A stretch of DNA of 64,000 nucleotides from an uncultured Aquimarina sp. (GCA_947496355.1 CANMCO010000005.1:62001-126000); one strand, 5' to 3'. Numbered from the stretch's first letter, positions 1 through 9,188 are shown. Numbers and translations: made by a program. The notes: generated from the letters alone by a model not told the origin.

Positions 1-1122
1 AATAAACGATCTAAAAAATGGCTTGTTGATGATTACGGAATCAACAACTATGATCACAAAAAGCGGAAATATAACGTAAACCAACTACTTCCCCTTATCG
101 CTTTTAATCCGGATGATGGTTTGCGAGTTGGGATATTTAACCATTTTACTCATTATGGATTACAACGTAATCCTTTTACCCAAAAACATTCAATAAGTGC
201 CTCTTATTACACAGGCTCTTCTGGGTTTGATGTATACTACAAAGGAGAATTTTCTAATATTTTCCATAACTGGAATTTTGGTATTGAAGGGTTGTACACA
301 AGCCCAAATTTTGCAATTAATTTTTTTGGCCTCGGTAATGACACAGCATATGACAGAGATGAAGTTGATTTAGATTTTAACCGAGTTAGGATCAGAAAAT
401 GGAATGCCGCCGTATCCTTAATTTGGAGAGGCAGAGATGGTGGTTACTTTCAATTTAAGCCACTTCTAGAGTCCTTTGAAGTAGAAAATACTGAGGGTAG
501 GTTCGTGAACTCCTTTTTTAATGCTAATAGTACCGTTTTTGATCAACAAACCTATGCCGGAGCAGAAATCACCTATCAATTTAAGAACAAAAATGATCTT
601 GCATTTCCAACCTTGGGAATGGATGTAGGTATCACTGCTGGTTATAAAACTAATATTGATGGCGATGATAATGATAATCGATTTGCTTATGTAGAGCCTT
701 ACATTGCTCTAGATCATAAATTGATAAAAAGCGGAAAACTAGTACTAGCAACCAAGATTGGTGGTGAAGTTATTTTAGGAGATAATTTCGAGTTTTATCA
801 CGGGGCTCAATTAGGAGGACTTCATAGTCTACGAGGTTTTAGAAACGAAAGGTTTACTGGTAAATATTCTTTGTATCAAAATACTGATTTACGCCTTCAA
901 CTCGGAAAATTCAAAACAAGCTTTATACCCTTAAAATATGGCGCGACCGCAGGTTTTGATTACGGAAGAGTTTGGTTAGAAAATGATGATTCTGATTCCT
1001 GGAATAATAGTATTGGAGGATCTTTTTGGATGAGCGGTTTAGATACTTTCACAACCAATGTTGGCTATTTTGGCAGCTCAGACGGTGGTCGATTAGTATT
1101 CGTTTTTGGCTTTGCTTTTTAG
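1..1122 (+). CDS. C-terminal part of a BamA/TamA-like outer-membrane barrel protein, 5' truncated
   Basis: The frame is open from base 1, so the gene starts outside the window; the TTG at 121 is internal. About 373 residues are visible. They show alternating aromatic and polar beta-strand patterns, a GLRVG turn, a GGLHSLRGFR segment and a last strand ending in FVFGFAF, the terminal phenylalanine expected of a surface-antigen (BamA/Omp85-type) barrel recognised by the BAM complex. In flavobacteria such a barrel often forms the C-terminus of a roughly 1200-residue protein that begins with a calcineurin-like phosphoesterase domain. That N-terminal part is not visible, so this identity is inferred from family knowledge. 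The next gene starts 117 bp downstream. Confidence 0.6.
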   Translation, partial: NKRSKKWLVDDYGINNYDHKKRKYNVNQLLPLIAFNPDDGLRVGIFNHFTHYGLQRNPFTQKHSISASYYTGSSGFDVYYKGEFSNIFHNWNFGIEGLYTSPNFAINFFGLGNDTAYDRDEVDLDFNRVRIRKWNAAVSLIWRGRDGGYFQFKPLLESFEVENTEGRFVNSFFNANSTVFDQQTYAGAEITYQFKNKNDLAFPTLGMDVGITAGYKTNIDGDDNDNRFAYVEPYIALDHKLIKSGKLVLATKIGGEVILGDNFEFYHGAQLGGLHSLRGFRNERFTGKYSLYQNTDLRLQLGKFKTSFIPLKYGATAGFDYGRVWLENDDSDSWNNSIGGSFWMSGLDTFTTNVGYFGSSDGGRLVFVFGFAF

Positions 1123-1239
1123 ATAATTATAACATTAAACGAAAGTTTTACTAAAATTTCTAGACCAAAAAGAATATCCTTTTTGACCAAAAAGTAAAAT
1201 AATTTTCTATTGAACTAATAAAAAAATTGAACTAAAAAT

Positions 1240-2850
1240 ATGAAACAACCAATAGCCATTGCTCAAATAAGTGATTTAGAAAACAAAAAGCCAGTACATG
1301 CACTGGTAAATGGATTAGATTTAGTAATTGTAAAATTTGATTCCGATATTTCTGTACTGTATGGAAGATGTCTACACAGAGGGGCACTTATGGCAGATGG
1401 GCACATTGACGGACACAACCTAATTTGTGGTGTTCACGGCTGGGATTATCGTTACGATACTGGTGTTTCTGAATATAATAATAATGAGGTTTTACATAAA
1501 TTCAGCACCAAAATTGAAGGTAATAATTTATATGTGGATGAAACTGAAATTAATGAATATCTTGTTGATCATCCGCAGCCCTTTAATCGTGATGAATACC
1601 TTGGTTCTTATGCAGATACGCATCCAGAAGATACAGAACCGTATACCGGATATATCAAAGAGCTCGCAAAAAATGGTTTAAAAAATCTTGGGCATCATGG
1701 TTTTTCTGCATCTATGGGAGTAGACAGAAATACGCTGCCACAATGGAATGATATACAATTCTTACCTGCCCAGTTGGCTAGCAGGCCTTTATTAGATCAT
1801 GAAGAAGTTGCTACCAAAGTGGTTATAGGGCCTAATGCTAAAAAGCCATTAGTAATTGATATGCCCCTATTTGTAAGTGATATGAGTTTTGGTGCACTTT
1901 CGCGAGAAGCAAAAATTGCATTATCCAGGGGTGCTGAAATGGCCGGAACCGGGATTTGTTCTGGAGAAGGTGGAATGCTACCCCAGGAGCAGGAAAACAA
2001 CACAAAATACTTTTATGAGTTAGCGTCTGCTCAATTTGGATTTTCATGGGACAAACTTGATAAAGTTCAGGCCTTTCATTTCAAAGGAGGACAGGGAGCC
2101 AAGACTGGAACCGGTGGACATTTACCAGGAAATAAAGTAAGTAAAGAAATTGCAGAAGTTAGAGGTTTACAGCAAGGGCAAACGGCAATTTCGCCTGCTA
2201 CTTTTCCAGATTTTCATGGAGTAAAAGATTTTAAAGCGTTTGCAGATGAAGTAAGAGAACGAACAGATGGCATCCCGATTGGTTTTAAAATTGCAGCCAG
2301 TCATATCGAAAAAGATATTCAATTTGCATTAGATGTAGGTGTAGACTATATCATTTTGGATGGTCGTGGTGGCGGAACAGGGTCTGCTCCTACTATTTTA
2401 CGAGATAATATTAATGTCCCAACAATTCCAGCACTGGCAAGAGCAAGGAAATATTTAGATAAAGTTGGTGCTACAAACATTACCTTAATCATAACCGGAG
2501 GGCTTCGCATTGCTGAAGATTTTGCAAAAGCTATGATGCTTGGAGCTGATGCTATTGCCGTATCCAATTCGGCATTGCAAGCTATTGGTTGTTTAGGAAT
2601 GCGCGCTTGCGGAAGCAATAATTGTCCTGTAGGAATTGCAACACAAAAAGAATCACTTAGAAGTAGATTGATTATAGAGTCCTCTGCTAAGCAACTACAT
2701 AATTATTTTGATGCAACCAATAACCTGATAAAGGTAATTGCAAGAGCTTGTGGGTATGATGATGTTTCAAAGTTTAATCATAACGACCTTTCTACTTTTG
2801 ATTACGACATGCATCGACTAACAGGGATTAACTATGCTGGAGTTATGTAA
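1240..2850 (+). CDS. Rieske [2Fe-2S] domain fused to FMN-dependent glutamate-synthase-like protein
   Basis: The 536-residue protein has an N-terminal Rieske ferredoxin domain (about 1-105) with the cluster ligands C44-x-H46 and C63-x2-H66, followed by a glutamate synthase central/FMN domain (about 150-530). The FMN barrel has the FKGGQGAKTGTGG and GRGGGTGSAP motifs, and a C451-x5-C457-x4-C462 pattern matches the [3Fe-4S] ligands of the large GltS subunit. No N-terminal glutaminase domain exists, so ammonia cannot come from glutamine within this chain. Family knowledge suggests an FMN/Fe-S oxidoreductase related to archaeal-type GltB. The substrate is unknown, and the Rieske domain suggests an added electron entry. 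It is the first gene of a seven-gene plus-strand operon that includes another Rieske fusion. ATG at 1240. Confidence 0.85.
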   Translation: MKQPIAIAQISDLENKKPVHALVNGLDLVIVKFDSDISVLYGRCLHRGALMADGHIDGHNLICGVHGWDYRYDTGVSEYNNNEVLHKFSTKIEGNNLYVDETEINEYLVDHPQPFNRDEYLGSYADTHPEDTEPYTGYIKELAKNGLKNLGHHGFSASMGVDRNTLPQWNDIQFLPAQLASRPLLDHEEVATKVVIGPNAKKPLVIDMPLFVSDMSFGALSREAKIALSRGAEMAGTGICSGEGGMLPQEQENNTKYFYELASAQFGFSWDKLDKVQAFHFKGGQGAKTGTGGHLPGNKVSKEIAEVRGLQQGQTAISPATFPDFHGVKDFKAFADEVRERTDGIPIGFKIAASHIEKDIQFALDVGVDYIILDGRGGGTGSAPTILRDNINVPTIPALARARKYLDKVGATNITLIITGGLRIAEDFAKAMMLGADAIAVSNSALQAIGCLGMRACGSNNCPVGIATQKESLRSRLIIESSAKQLHNYFDATNNLIKVIARACGYDDVSKFNHNDLSTFDYDMHRLTGINYAGVM

Positions 2851-3367
2851 TATAAAAAACACTAGTGTCTTGTTATTATTTTTTATGATAACAATAGGTA
2901 TAAAAGCACAACAAGGATGGATGGTGGGAATTGCTCCTTCATTAGAATTGAACGAAGAACTTTTTGGAGCAAATGCCCGATTATACTATGGCCCTAATGA
3001 TCATTTCTGTTTTGGTCCAGAAGTAACATATTTTCCTTATCAGGAAATAGACAATAATTATGAATTAACAATTACAGAGCTAAATCTTAATGCACATTAT
3101 ATTTTTGAATTAACCCACAAATTTGGAATATATCCCCTTTCTGGAATCAATTATACTATTGAAAAAGAAAGGCTAATTGAAGGAACCAACGAATCTGAAG
3201 AAGATAATGAGTTCGGGGTTAATTATGGTCTGGGAACACATTATAATTTAGGAAAACTATATGCTTTTGCAGAGTTTAAAGGAATCGCTGGAGAACTTAA
3301 TGACCATTTTATCTCTATTGGTATTATTTTTTCGCTTTCGGGGAGTAAAGAAATACCAGAGCATTAA
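2834..3367 (+). CDS. small outer-membrane beta-barrel protein (hypothetical)
   Basis: 177 residues. A hydrophobic segment followed by IKAQQ looks like a signal peptide cleaved near residue 25. The rest alternates short amphipathic strands rich in aromatic residues, such as ARLYYGPNDHFCFGPEVTYF, and ends in IGIIFSLSG, as expected of a small porin-family or OmpW-like beta-barrel. The ATG at 2834 overlaps the end of the upstream gene by 17 bp, indicating translational coupling; an in-frame ATG lies closer to the hydrophobic core and could be used instead. No enzymatic motif is visible. Its role in the operon is unknown. Confidence 0.55.
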   Translation: MLELCNIKNTSVLLLFFMITIGIKAQQGWMVGIAPSLELNEELFGANARLYYGPNDHFCFGPEVTYFPYQEIDNNYELTITELNLNAHYIFELTHKFGIYPLSGINYTIEKERLIEGTNESEEDNEFGVNYGLGTHYNLGKLYAFAEFKGIAGELNDHFISIGIIFSLSGSKEIPEH

Positions 3368-3422
3368 TATTCAATTTAAAACATAACAAACAATATATAT
3401 TACTCAATAAACCAATAAAATT

Positions 3423-4172
3423 ATGACTACTCAAATGCATTTGGCAGCACAATATCTAGCAGCTGCGGCAATAAGCTTTTTAGAAAAAAAGGAAGATGAT
3501 AGCCATACCAATCTAGGATTTTCTGCAACAGAAGGTAGTATGTCTACTCACCCTTTAAATAAAGAAGGAGATACCTTGTCGCTAAATTATCAACGCTTTA
3601 CTTTAGAGTGGAATTCAAAAAATTCTAAAAGCTCATTACGCTTAGATGGGACCACGCATTCAGAAATTTTAAAATGGGTAGGTAAAACAGCTGTCGCAGC
3701 AAATATTGAAAAACAATACAAATATGACCTGCATTACGATTTACCATACGCAACCATTACTAATGATTTTACTTTTAAACTTCACGATGTTGGAAGATTA
3801 CGTGAATTAACAAACTTCAGGATACTGGCACAACTTACTCTGGAAACTTTCTTAGAAAACCAACAATTAAAATCAGATATTAGAACCTGGCCGCATCATT
3901 TTGATACTGGCGCTTTTGTGTCTCTAAATGATAATTCAGAGTTGACTATAGGGTTAGGCCTAGCTATTCCGGATACGATGATAGATGACTATTACTTTTA
4001 TATGAGTGCTTACAAAGGACATGACGGATTAGACACCTCAAATCTTAGTTCATTAACAAACGGTAAATGGTATAACGAAGGATTTAAAGGGGCTGTTTTA
4101 CCAGTAACGGGTATTGATGAAATCACAGCTTCTATTTTTTTCGAAGAAGCCCTTACTGCCTACAAAAAATAA
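3423..4172 (+). CDS. unrecognised 249-residue soluble protein in the Rieske operon
   Basis: I do not recognise the family. There is no signal peptide or clear membrane segment; the first 20 residues are alanine-rich and helical (MHLAAQYLAAAAISFLEKK). The centre holds a conserved-looking RTWPHHFDTGAFVSL segment and a glycine-rich ELTIGLGLAIPD strand, followed by DDYYFYMSAYKGHDGLD. This composition suggests a compact alpha/beta cytoplasmic protein, possibly binding a ligand or metal through the HH pair. It lies 55 bp after the barrel gene and 5 bp before the DUF2721 gene, so it is co-transcribed with them. DUF5996-type proteins were considered, but the motif match was too weak to call. Confidence 0.6.
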   Translation: MTTQMHLAAQYLAAAAISFLEKKEDDSHTNLGFSATEGSMSTHPLNKEGDTLSLNYQRFTLEWNSKNSKSSLRLDGTTHSEILKWVGKTAVAANIEKQYKYDLHYDLPYATITNDFTFKLHDVGRLRELTNFRILAQLTLETFLENQQLKSDIRTWPHHFDTGAFVSLNDNSELTIGLGLAIPDTMIDDYYFYMSAYKGHDGLDTSNLSSLTNGKWYNEGFKGAVLPVTGIDEITASIFFEEALTAYKK

Positions 4173-4177
4173 ATACA

Positions 4178-4561
4178 ATGGAACATTGGTATATCCCTGC
4201 AACTATTATCCCTGGTATAGGGCTTCTGATATTATCAACTTCTAATCTTTTGGTAAATCTTAGTACAGAGATTAAAACATTAATTGCTGAAGTAACAATC
4301 GATCAAGATTTAATCAAACAAAAATTAAAACAACTTAAATTACTTAACAGTGCTATGGTCTTTTTGTATGCTGCCGTTGCTCTTTTTGTAATTTCTGCAT
4401 TGATATCTGGGGTATACAAAAGTGCAGAAACCAATTTCACTTCAGCTATCTATATAACCATAGGTGGTATTATTAGTGCTCTTTTAGGTTTGATTGTCTT
4501 AATCATTTATTCATTTAGAGCCGTAAAAATTAGACAAGACCAATTTAATAACAAATGTTAA
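4178..4561 (+). CDS. DUF2721 family small membrane protein
   Basis: 127 residues. An N-terminal membrane segment (about 5-28, IPATIIPGIGLLILSTSNLL) is followed by a charged amphipathic helix and two more membrane segments near 57-80 and 88-113. The order of one segment, a charged cytosolic linker and a two-helix hairpin is that of DUF2721 proteins, which have no established function. It begins 5 bp after the preceding stop and ends 20 bp before the Rieske-TPP enzyme, so co-expression is very likely. It could anchor or regulate one of the soluble redox enzymes, but that is inference. Confidence 0.7.
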   Translation: MEHWYIPATIIPGIGLLILSTSNLLVNLSTEIKTLIAEVTIDQDLIKQKLKQLKLLNSAMVFLYAAVALFVISALISGVYKSAETNFTSAIYITIGGIISALLGLIVLIIYSFRAVKIRQDQFNNKC

Positions 4562-4581
4562 CACCCAAAAAATAACTGATC

Positions 4582-6537
4582 ATGACTTCAAAAAAAGAAA
4601 CTGTATGGTACAAAGTACTAGACAATAAAGACGAACTTCCCGAAGGAAGGGTACAAACCGTTACTGCAGGTCATCAGGGTGTTTGCTTAACGCATTTTGA
4701 AGGAAAGTTTTCGGCCTTAGATAATCGGTGTCCCCATCAGGGAGGACCATTAGGAGAAGGATCAATCGAAAACGGATTACTACGTTGTCCATGGCACGGT
4801 TGGGATTTTCATCCTTGTACAGGCTTACCTCCAGGAGGCTATGATGACGGAGTGACTACTTTTGAAGTTAAGGAAGAACATGATGCCATTTTTATCGGTA
4901 TTCCTGAAGAGCCTAAACATGAAGAAACCATCTCTGATGTAATGATACAAACCATGGTAAATTGGGGTGTAGATACCGCATTTGGAATGGTAGGACACAG
5001 TAATCTTGGTGTTGCTGATGCTATGCGCAGGCAAGAAAAAGAGGGTAATTTAAAATATTTTGGTGTCCGTCATGAAGGAGCTGCCGCATTTGCTGCTTCG
5101 GGGTATGCAAAACTTACTGGTAAGCCAGCTGTTTGTTTTGGGATTGCAGGACCTGGGGCCACCAATATGTTTACTGGTATGTGGGATGCAAAAGTCGATC
5201 GTGCTCCATTACTTGCAATGTCTGGGCAAGTAAATACACAAGTGGTTGGTACCGGGGCATTTCAGGAAGTAGATCTGGTAAAAGCTTTTGACTCTGTAGC
5301 AGAATTTAATCACGCAGTACATCTAAATTCTAATCATAGTGAGTTGATGTCCTTGGCGATAAAACATGCGCTCATAAGAAGAGATGTTTCACATTTAACA
5401 TTTCCTGATGAAGTGGCGTTTACTAAAAAACCTTTCAAAGAAAAAGCACAAACTCCAGAAAATAGGATTACACCTTTCAATATTTCTCCGCCCAAAGAAA
5501 TGGTTGAAAAGGCAACTTCGATGATTTTATCTACCAAAAGACCTGTAATAATAGTTGGACATGGAGCTCGTTTTAATATGTCTAGTATTATCAAATATGC
5601 CAAAACGTTAAACTGTCCTGTAATCACAACATTCAAAGGAAAAGGTTTGATAGCGGATCATCATGAATTAGGATGCGGTGTTTTAGGAAGAAGTGGTACC
5701 CCTATCGCTTCATGGTTTATGAACGAGAGCGATTTACTTGTTGTTTTTGGGGCTTCTTTCTCAAATCATACGGGAATTACTCCCAAAAAACCAATAATAC
5801 AGGTAGATTTTGATCCAATGGCGTTAAGTAAATTCCATAAAGTAGATGCTGCATTATGGGGTGAAATTTCAGAAACACTAGAAATTTTAGAACAGAAAAC
5901 TAAAGGTAAAACCAACACAATAGATCAACGCCCTGAAATTAAAGAACGTTGGAAACTTTGGACAGAAGAAAAACGAAGTCGCTTGCAAGATAATAGTAGT
6001 AAGGGATTAAGTTCTATTGCAGTTTTTGATGCCATGAATAAGATTACTCCCGAAAATGCTGTAATAGCGGTAGACGTTGGAAACAACACTTATTCTTTTG
6101 GAAGATATTTTGAGCCAAAAAATCAATCTATCTTAATGTCTGGTTATTTGGGTTCTATTGGGTTTGCATTGCCGGCAGCAATGGGTGCTTGGGCAGCACA
6201 AGGACATGAACGGCCTATTTGGTCAGTGTCTGGAGACGGAGGTTTAGGACAATACCTTACCGAAATCACAACTTTGGTAAAATATAATATGAACATTAAA
6301 CATGTTGTCCTTAACAATTCAGAACTAGGTAAAATATCCAAAGAACAACGTGCAGCAGAACTAGATGTTTGGCAGACATCATTAAAAAATCCAAGTTTTG
6401 CACAGTTTGCAGAAAACTGCGGTGCATTAGGTGTGCGTGTTGAAAAGCTCGAAGATCTAATTCCGGCTATGGAAAAAGTTCGTGATCATGATGGCCCAGC
6501 TCTTTTAGAAGTAATAACCGACGTAAACTTGATCTAA
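4582..6537 (+). CDS. Rieske domain fused to thiamine-pyrophosphate-dependent enzyme (acetolactate synthase/pyruvate oxidase-like)
   Basis: 651 residues. The N-terminal Rieske domain (about 5-108) has C50-x-H52 and C69-x2-H72 as ligands. Residues 115-650 form the three-domain TPP fold: PYR domain with the activating glutamate E165 in RHEGAAAFAASGYAK, a central Rossmann-like domain with IIVGHGARF, and the PP domain with GDG at 551-553 and NN at 578-579, the cofactor and Mg2+ motif. The family includes acetolactate synthase, pyruvate oxidase, oxalyl-CoA decarboxylase and glyoxylate carboligase. The exact substrate cannot be told. A covalent Rieske domain would suit oxidation of the TPP-bound intermediate with electrons passing to an Fe-S centre, which is inference. 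It shares the operon with the other Rieske fusion at 1240. Confidence 0.85.
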   Translation: MTSKKETVWYKVLDNKDELPEGRVQTVTAGHQGVCLTHFEGKFSALDNRCPHQGGPLGEGSIENGLLRCPWHGWDFHPCTGLPPGGYDDGVTTFEVKEEHDAIFIGIPEEPKHEETISDVMIQTMVNWGVDTAFGMVGHSNLGVADAMRRQEKEGNLKYFGVRHEGAAAFAASGYAKLTGKPAVCFGIAGPGATNMFTGMWDAKVDRAPLLAMSGQVNTQVVGTGAFQEVDLVKAFDSVAEFNHAVHLNSNHSELMSLAIKHALIRRDVSHLTFPDEVAFTKKPFKEKAQTPENRITPFNISPPKEMVEKATSMILSTKRPVIIVGHGARFNMSSIIKYAKTLNCPVITTFKGKGLIADHHELGCGVLGRSGTPIASWFMNESDLLVVFGASFSNHTGITPKKPIIQVDFDPMALSKFHKVDAALWGEISETLEILEQKTKGKTNTIDQRPEIKERWKLWTEEKRSRLQDNSSKGLSSIAVFDAMNKITPENAVIAVDVGNNTYSFGRYFEPKNQSILMSGYLGSIGFALPAAMGAWAAQGHERPIWSVSGDGGLGQYLTEITTLVKYNMNIKHVVLNNSELGKISKEQRAAELDVWQTSLKNPSFAQFAENCGALGVRVEKLEDLIPAMEKVRDHDGPALLEVITDVNLI

Positions 6538-6579
6538 TCAATGAAAAGGAAAATATATTAATGTAAAACCCTAGAAGCT

Positions 6580-7821
6580 ATGTTACAATCCTTCAGCATT
6601 ATTTTTTCGATTGCCGCTTTTTTTAGTTTTGTAAACTACAAGTGGCTAAAAATGCCATCAACAATTGCATTAATGCTGATGAGTTTAGCTACAATCCTGA
6701 TTATCACAATAAGTAAAGGTATTGTCCCAGGTTTCTATCAATTCTTTTGTGATATTGTTACGAATTCGGATTTTAGAAGCTTGCTTCTTGATGGAATTTT
6801 AAGCTTCCTTCTTTTTGCAGGGGCGCTACATGTAAATATTGATGAGCTTGCCAAAGAGAAATGGCCAATTCTACTATTTGCCACTCTTGGAGTTCTTATT
6901 TCAACTTTTATTGTTGGTGGGTTAACTTTTGGTACGGCACAATTGATTGGTATTGAACTACCATTTCTACATGCACTGCTTTTTGGAGCATTAATTTCTC
7001 CAACAGATCCAATTGCGGTAATGGCTATTCTAAAAAAGGCAAATATTACGAAAAGCTTGGGAATCAAAATTGAAGGAGAGTCATTATTTAATGACGGAAT
7101 TGGAGTTGTTGTGTTTTCTGGAATACTAATTCTTACCGGTATGGGAGAACATCACAGTGAAGGCTCTGTAAGTGCTGAGATAGGTAAACTTTTCCTGGAA
7201 GAAGCTGTTGGCGGAATCCTATATGGAGCACTCCTTGGTTTTCTGGGATATCAAAGTATAAAAACGGTAAAAGAAAATCCACAATTATCGGTTATGATCA
7301 GTCTAGCAATTGTAATGGGTGGATATGCCTTTGCATCACTTATCCATGTTTCTGGACCATTGGCAATGGTAGTTGCAGGAATGATCATTGGTAATAAGCT
7401 TAATGTTGCTACCAATAAAGGACCAACGAGAAAACTCATTAATGAGATCTGGGAAGTACTAGATGACGTATTTAATGGTATTCTATTCGTATTGATTGGT
7501 CTTGCAATTCATCTCTTAAAATTTAATGCTGGTCATTTAACTTTGGGAATTATTGCAATCATAATTGTTCTTTTATCAAGATTTATTTCAGTTTTCTTAC
7601 CTTATTCTTTATTAAAACATTCAGAAAGCAGTCCTATAAAAACTGTAGCAATACTAACATGGGGTGGGTTGCGAGGCGGTATTTCTTTAGCATTGGCATT
7701 AAGTCTAACAGACAATTCTTCTTCAGAAGTAATTCTTTACATTACCTATGTAGTAGTGTTATTTTCTATAATAATACAAGGATTAAGCATAGGGAAATTG
7801 GTAAAAAGATTATACAAATAA
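6580..7821 (+). CDS. Na+/H+ antiporter of the CPA1 (NhaP) family
   Basis: 413 residues with about 12 hydrophobic membrane segments. The motifs [11 protein letters not shown] (ion-binding Asp), GESLFNDG and [15 protein letters not shown] in the last third are diagnostic of monovalent cation:proton antiporters of the NhaP/NHE type. It would sit in the inner membrane and exchange Na+ or K+ for protons. A long C-terminal regulatory domain is absent, giving the compact bacterial length. It starts 42 bp after the Rieske-TPP gene and stops 6 bp before the PycTM-like gene. In this operon it may handle ionic or pH stress linked to the redox enzymes. Confidence 0.88.
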   Translation: MLQSFSIIFSIAAFFSFVNYKWLKMPSTIALMLMSLATILIITISKGIVPGFYQFFCDIVTNSDFRSLLLDGILSFLLFAGALHVNIDELAKEKWPILLFATLGVLISTFIVGGLTFGTAQLIGIELPFLHALLFGALISPTDPIAVMAILKKANITKSLGIKIEGESLFNDGIGVVVFSGILILTGMGEHHSEGSVSAEIGKLFLEEAVGGILYGALLGFLGYQSIKTVKENPQLSVMISLAIVMGGYAFASLIHVSGPLAMVVAGMIIGNKLNVATNKGPTRKLINEIWEVLDDVFNGILFVLIGLAIHLLKFNAGHLTLGIIAIIIVLLSRFISVFLPYSLLKHSESSPIKTVAILTWGGLRGGISLALALSLTDNSSSEVILYITYVVVLFSIIIQGLSIGKLVKRLYK

Positions 7822-7827
7822 AAAACT

Positions 7828-8475
7828 ATGGCAACATCTAATAACGAAATAATCAAGAAGCAGGAAAAAGTCAAAGATAAACTGTTGATGGAAGAGCTAA
7901 ATATTGATAAGAATGAATTGAAATCCTTAAAAAAGAAGTTGTCAAAAATAGCTCCTCGATCAGAACGAGGTGTAGAAACTTTATTCAGATTGGTTTCTAA
8001 AAATCAATACACTCTTAACGCAATGATTGATCGAAAATCCAATATCCTTATTTCGATCAATGCATTAATTCTTTCTATTGTACTAGGTACTGTATTAAAT
8101 CAACTAGACAGAGACCCTCATCTTATTTATCCCGCTATATTGATATTGTTTACGAACCTAGCCTCTATAACATATGCTGTTATTGCTACTCGACCCGAGC
8201 TTAAACATGGAGATAGCGCATCAAATAATTTGATGTTTTATGGAAATTTCTATGAAATGACCGAAAAAGATTATGTAGACAACATAACCAATTTAATGAA
8301 TCAGGGAGATGAACTTTATAAAACTATTGCCAAAGACACATTCTATTTAGGAAAAGTTATAGACGCAAAATTCAAACTACTTCGTAAGTCATTTAATGTT
8401 TTTCTAATCGGAATCATACTTTCTGTACTTGCATTTATTTTATGTCATTTACTTTTTGGACAATATTTTGGATAA
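7828..8475 (+). CDS. PycTM (DUF5706)-like membrane protein, stand-alone
   Basis: 215 residues. After a charged coiled segment (1-45) comes RGVETLFRLVSKNQYTL and then IDRKSNILISINALILS, the signature start of the Pycsar effector membrane domain (PycTM, formerly DUF5706). There are two adjacent membrane helices (about 71-90 and 101-122), a soluble loop and a last helix at about 189-211. In known Pycsar defence systems the PycTM effector is paired with a uridylate or cytidylate cyclase; in many Bacteroidota it is fused to an HD domain. Neither partner is present here, and the gene closes a metabolic operon, starting 6 bp after the antiporter. A housekeeping nucleotide-responsive membrane protein is therefore as likely as a defence effector. 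Confidence 0.65.
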   Translation: MATSNNEIIKKQEKVKDKLLMEELNIDKNELKSLKKKLSKIAPRSERGVETLFRLVSKNQYTLNAMIDRKSNILISINALILSIVLGTVLNQLDRDPHLIYPAILILFTNLASITYAVIATRPELKHGDSASNNLMFYGNFYEMTEKDYVDNITNLMNQGDELYKTIAKDTFYLGKVIDAKFKLLRKSFNVFLIGIILSVLAFILCHLLFGQYFG

Positions 8476-8504
8476 GAAATTATACTTCAAATCTATTCAG
8501 AATT

Positions 8505-9188
8505 TTATATAAAATTAGTAATGCCTATTAATTTCTTCATGTCTTTAATTGTAATCATACTATCCTTGATGTCAATAACTTCCTCTTCTTTGAAATCATG
8601 TAATACTCTTACCAAAGATTCTATAGACGTACCTACAATATTGCTAAGGTCCCTTCTTGATAATTTGATGCAATGATCATTAAAGAATTGTTCTAGTTTT
8701 ATAATAGATAATGCGGTTCTTTCTCTAACACTATGCTGGGCCAGAATCTTCGAATTCATAATAAACACTCCAAATTCGTGACTTATACTTTTTAAAAGAC
8801 GATGAAGCACTTTTCTATCATTTTCAATAACCCAATAGAAGATCTTTTTAGGAATAAGTTCAAAAGTACAGTCTGTGAGACACGCCGCAGAATGTGAATA
8901 CGTTTCTTCACTTAATATACTATGGTATCCAAAGATTTCATTTTCTTTTATTAAATAGAAAATATGTTCTTTACCGTTTACCCCTTGAGTATATTTCTTT
9001 ACCTTTCCTGTTTTTAGTACATATATCCCCATTGGGATAGTACCTTCATGAAATAGCACTTGTCCTTTTTTAAGGTTCAGAATAGTTTTATTTTCTTCGA
9101 TCTGATCTAAGATATACTTAGGAAGACTTTCCATCACGGTTTCATTTATAAACGAATACCGCTTATGAGGGAATAGGGTATTAATCAT
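8505..9188 (-). CDS. Crp/Fnr family transcription regulator (paralogue A)
   Basis: 227 residues. An N-terminal cyclic-nucleotide-binding-like beta-roll (about 20-125; GQVLFHEGTIPMGIYVLKTGKVKKY) is followed by a dimerisation helix and a C-terminal winged helix-turn-helix. The recognition helix reads GTSIESLVRVLHDF and keeps the Glu and Arg used by FNR (E209, R213) to read TTGAT half-sites, although the FNR Ser212 equivalent is Val. There are no N-terminal cysteine cluster ligands, so oxygen sensing by a [4Fe-4S] cluster is not expected. It is a close paralogue of the gene at 10557-11243; the two bracket the carbonic anhydrase gene in the same orientation. FNR-like boxes lie nearby at 10372-10429, 11389-11424 and 20204-20515. 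Confidence 0.85.
   Translation of the reverse strand: MINTLFPHKRYSFINETVMESLPKYILDQIEENKTILNLKKGQVLFHEGTIPMGIYVLKTGKVKKYTQGVNGKEHIFYLIKENEIFGYHSILSEETYSHSAACLTDCTFELIPKKIFYWVIENDRKVLHRLLKSISHEFGVFIMNSKILAQHSVRERTALSIIKLEQFFNDHCIKLSRRDLSNIVGTSIESLVRVLHDFKEEEVIDIKDSMITIKDMKKLIGITNFI

Noticed and set aside
7828..8475. A complete Pycsar antiphage system
   Set aside because: No pyrimidine nucleotide cyclase is encoded next to it; only the membrane domain is present.
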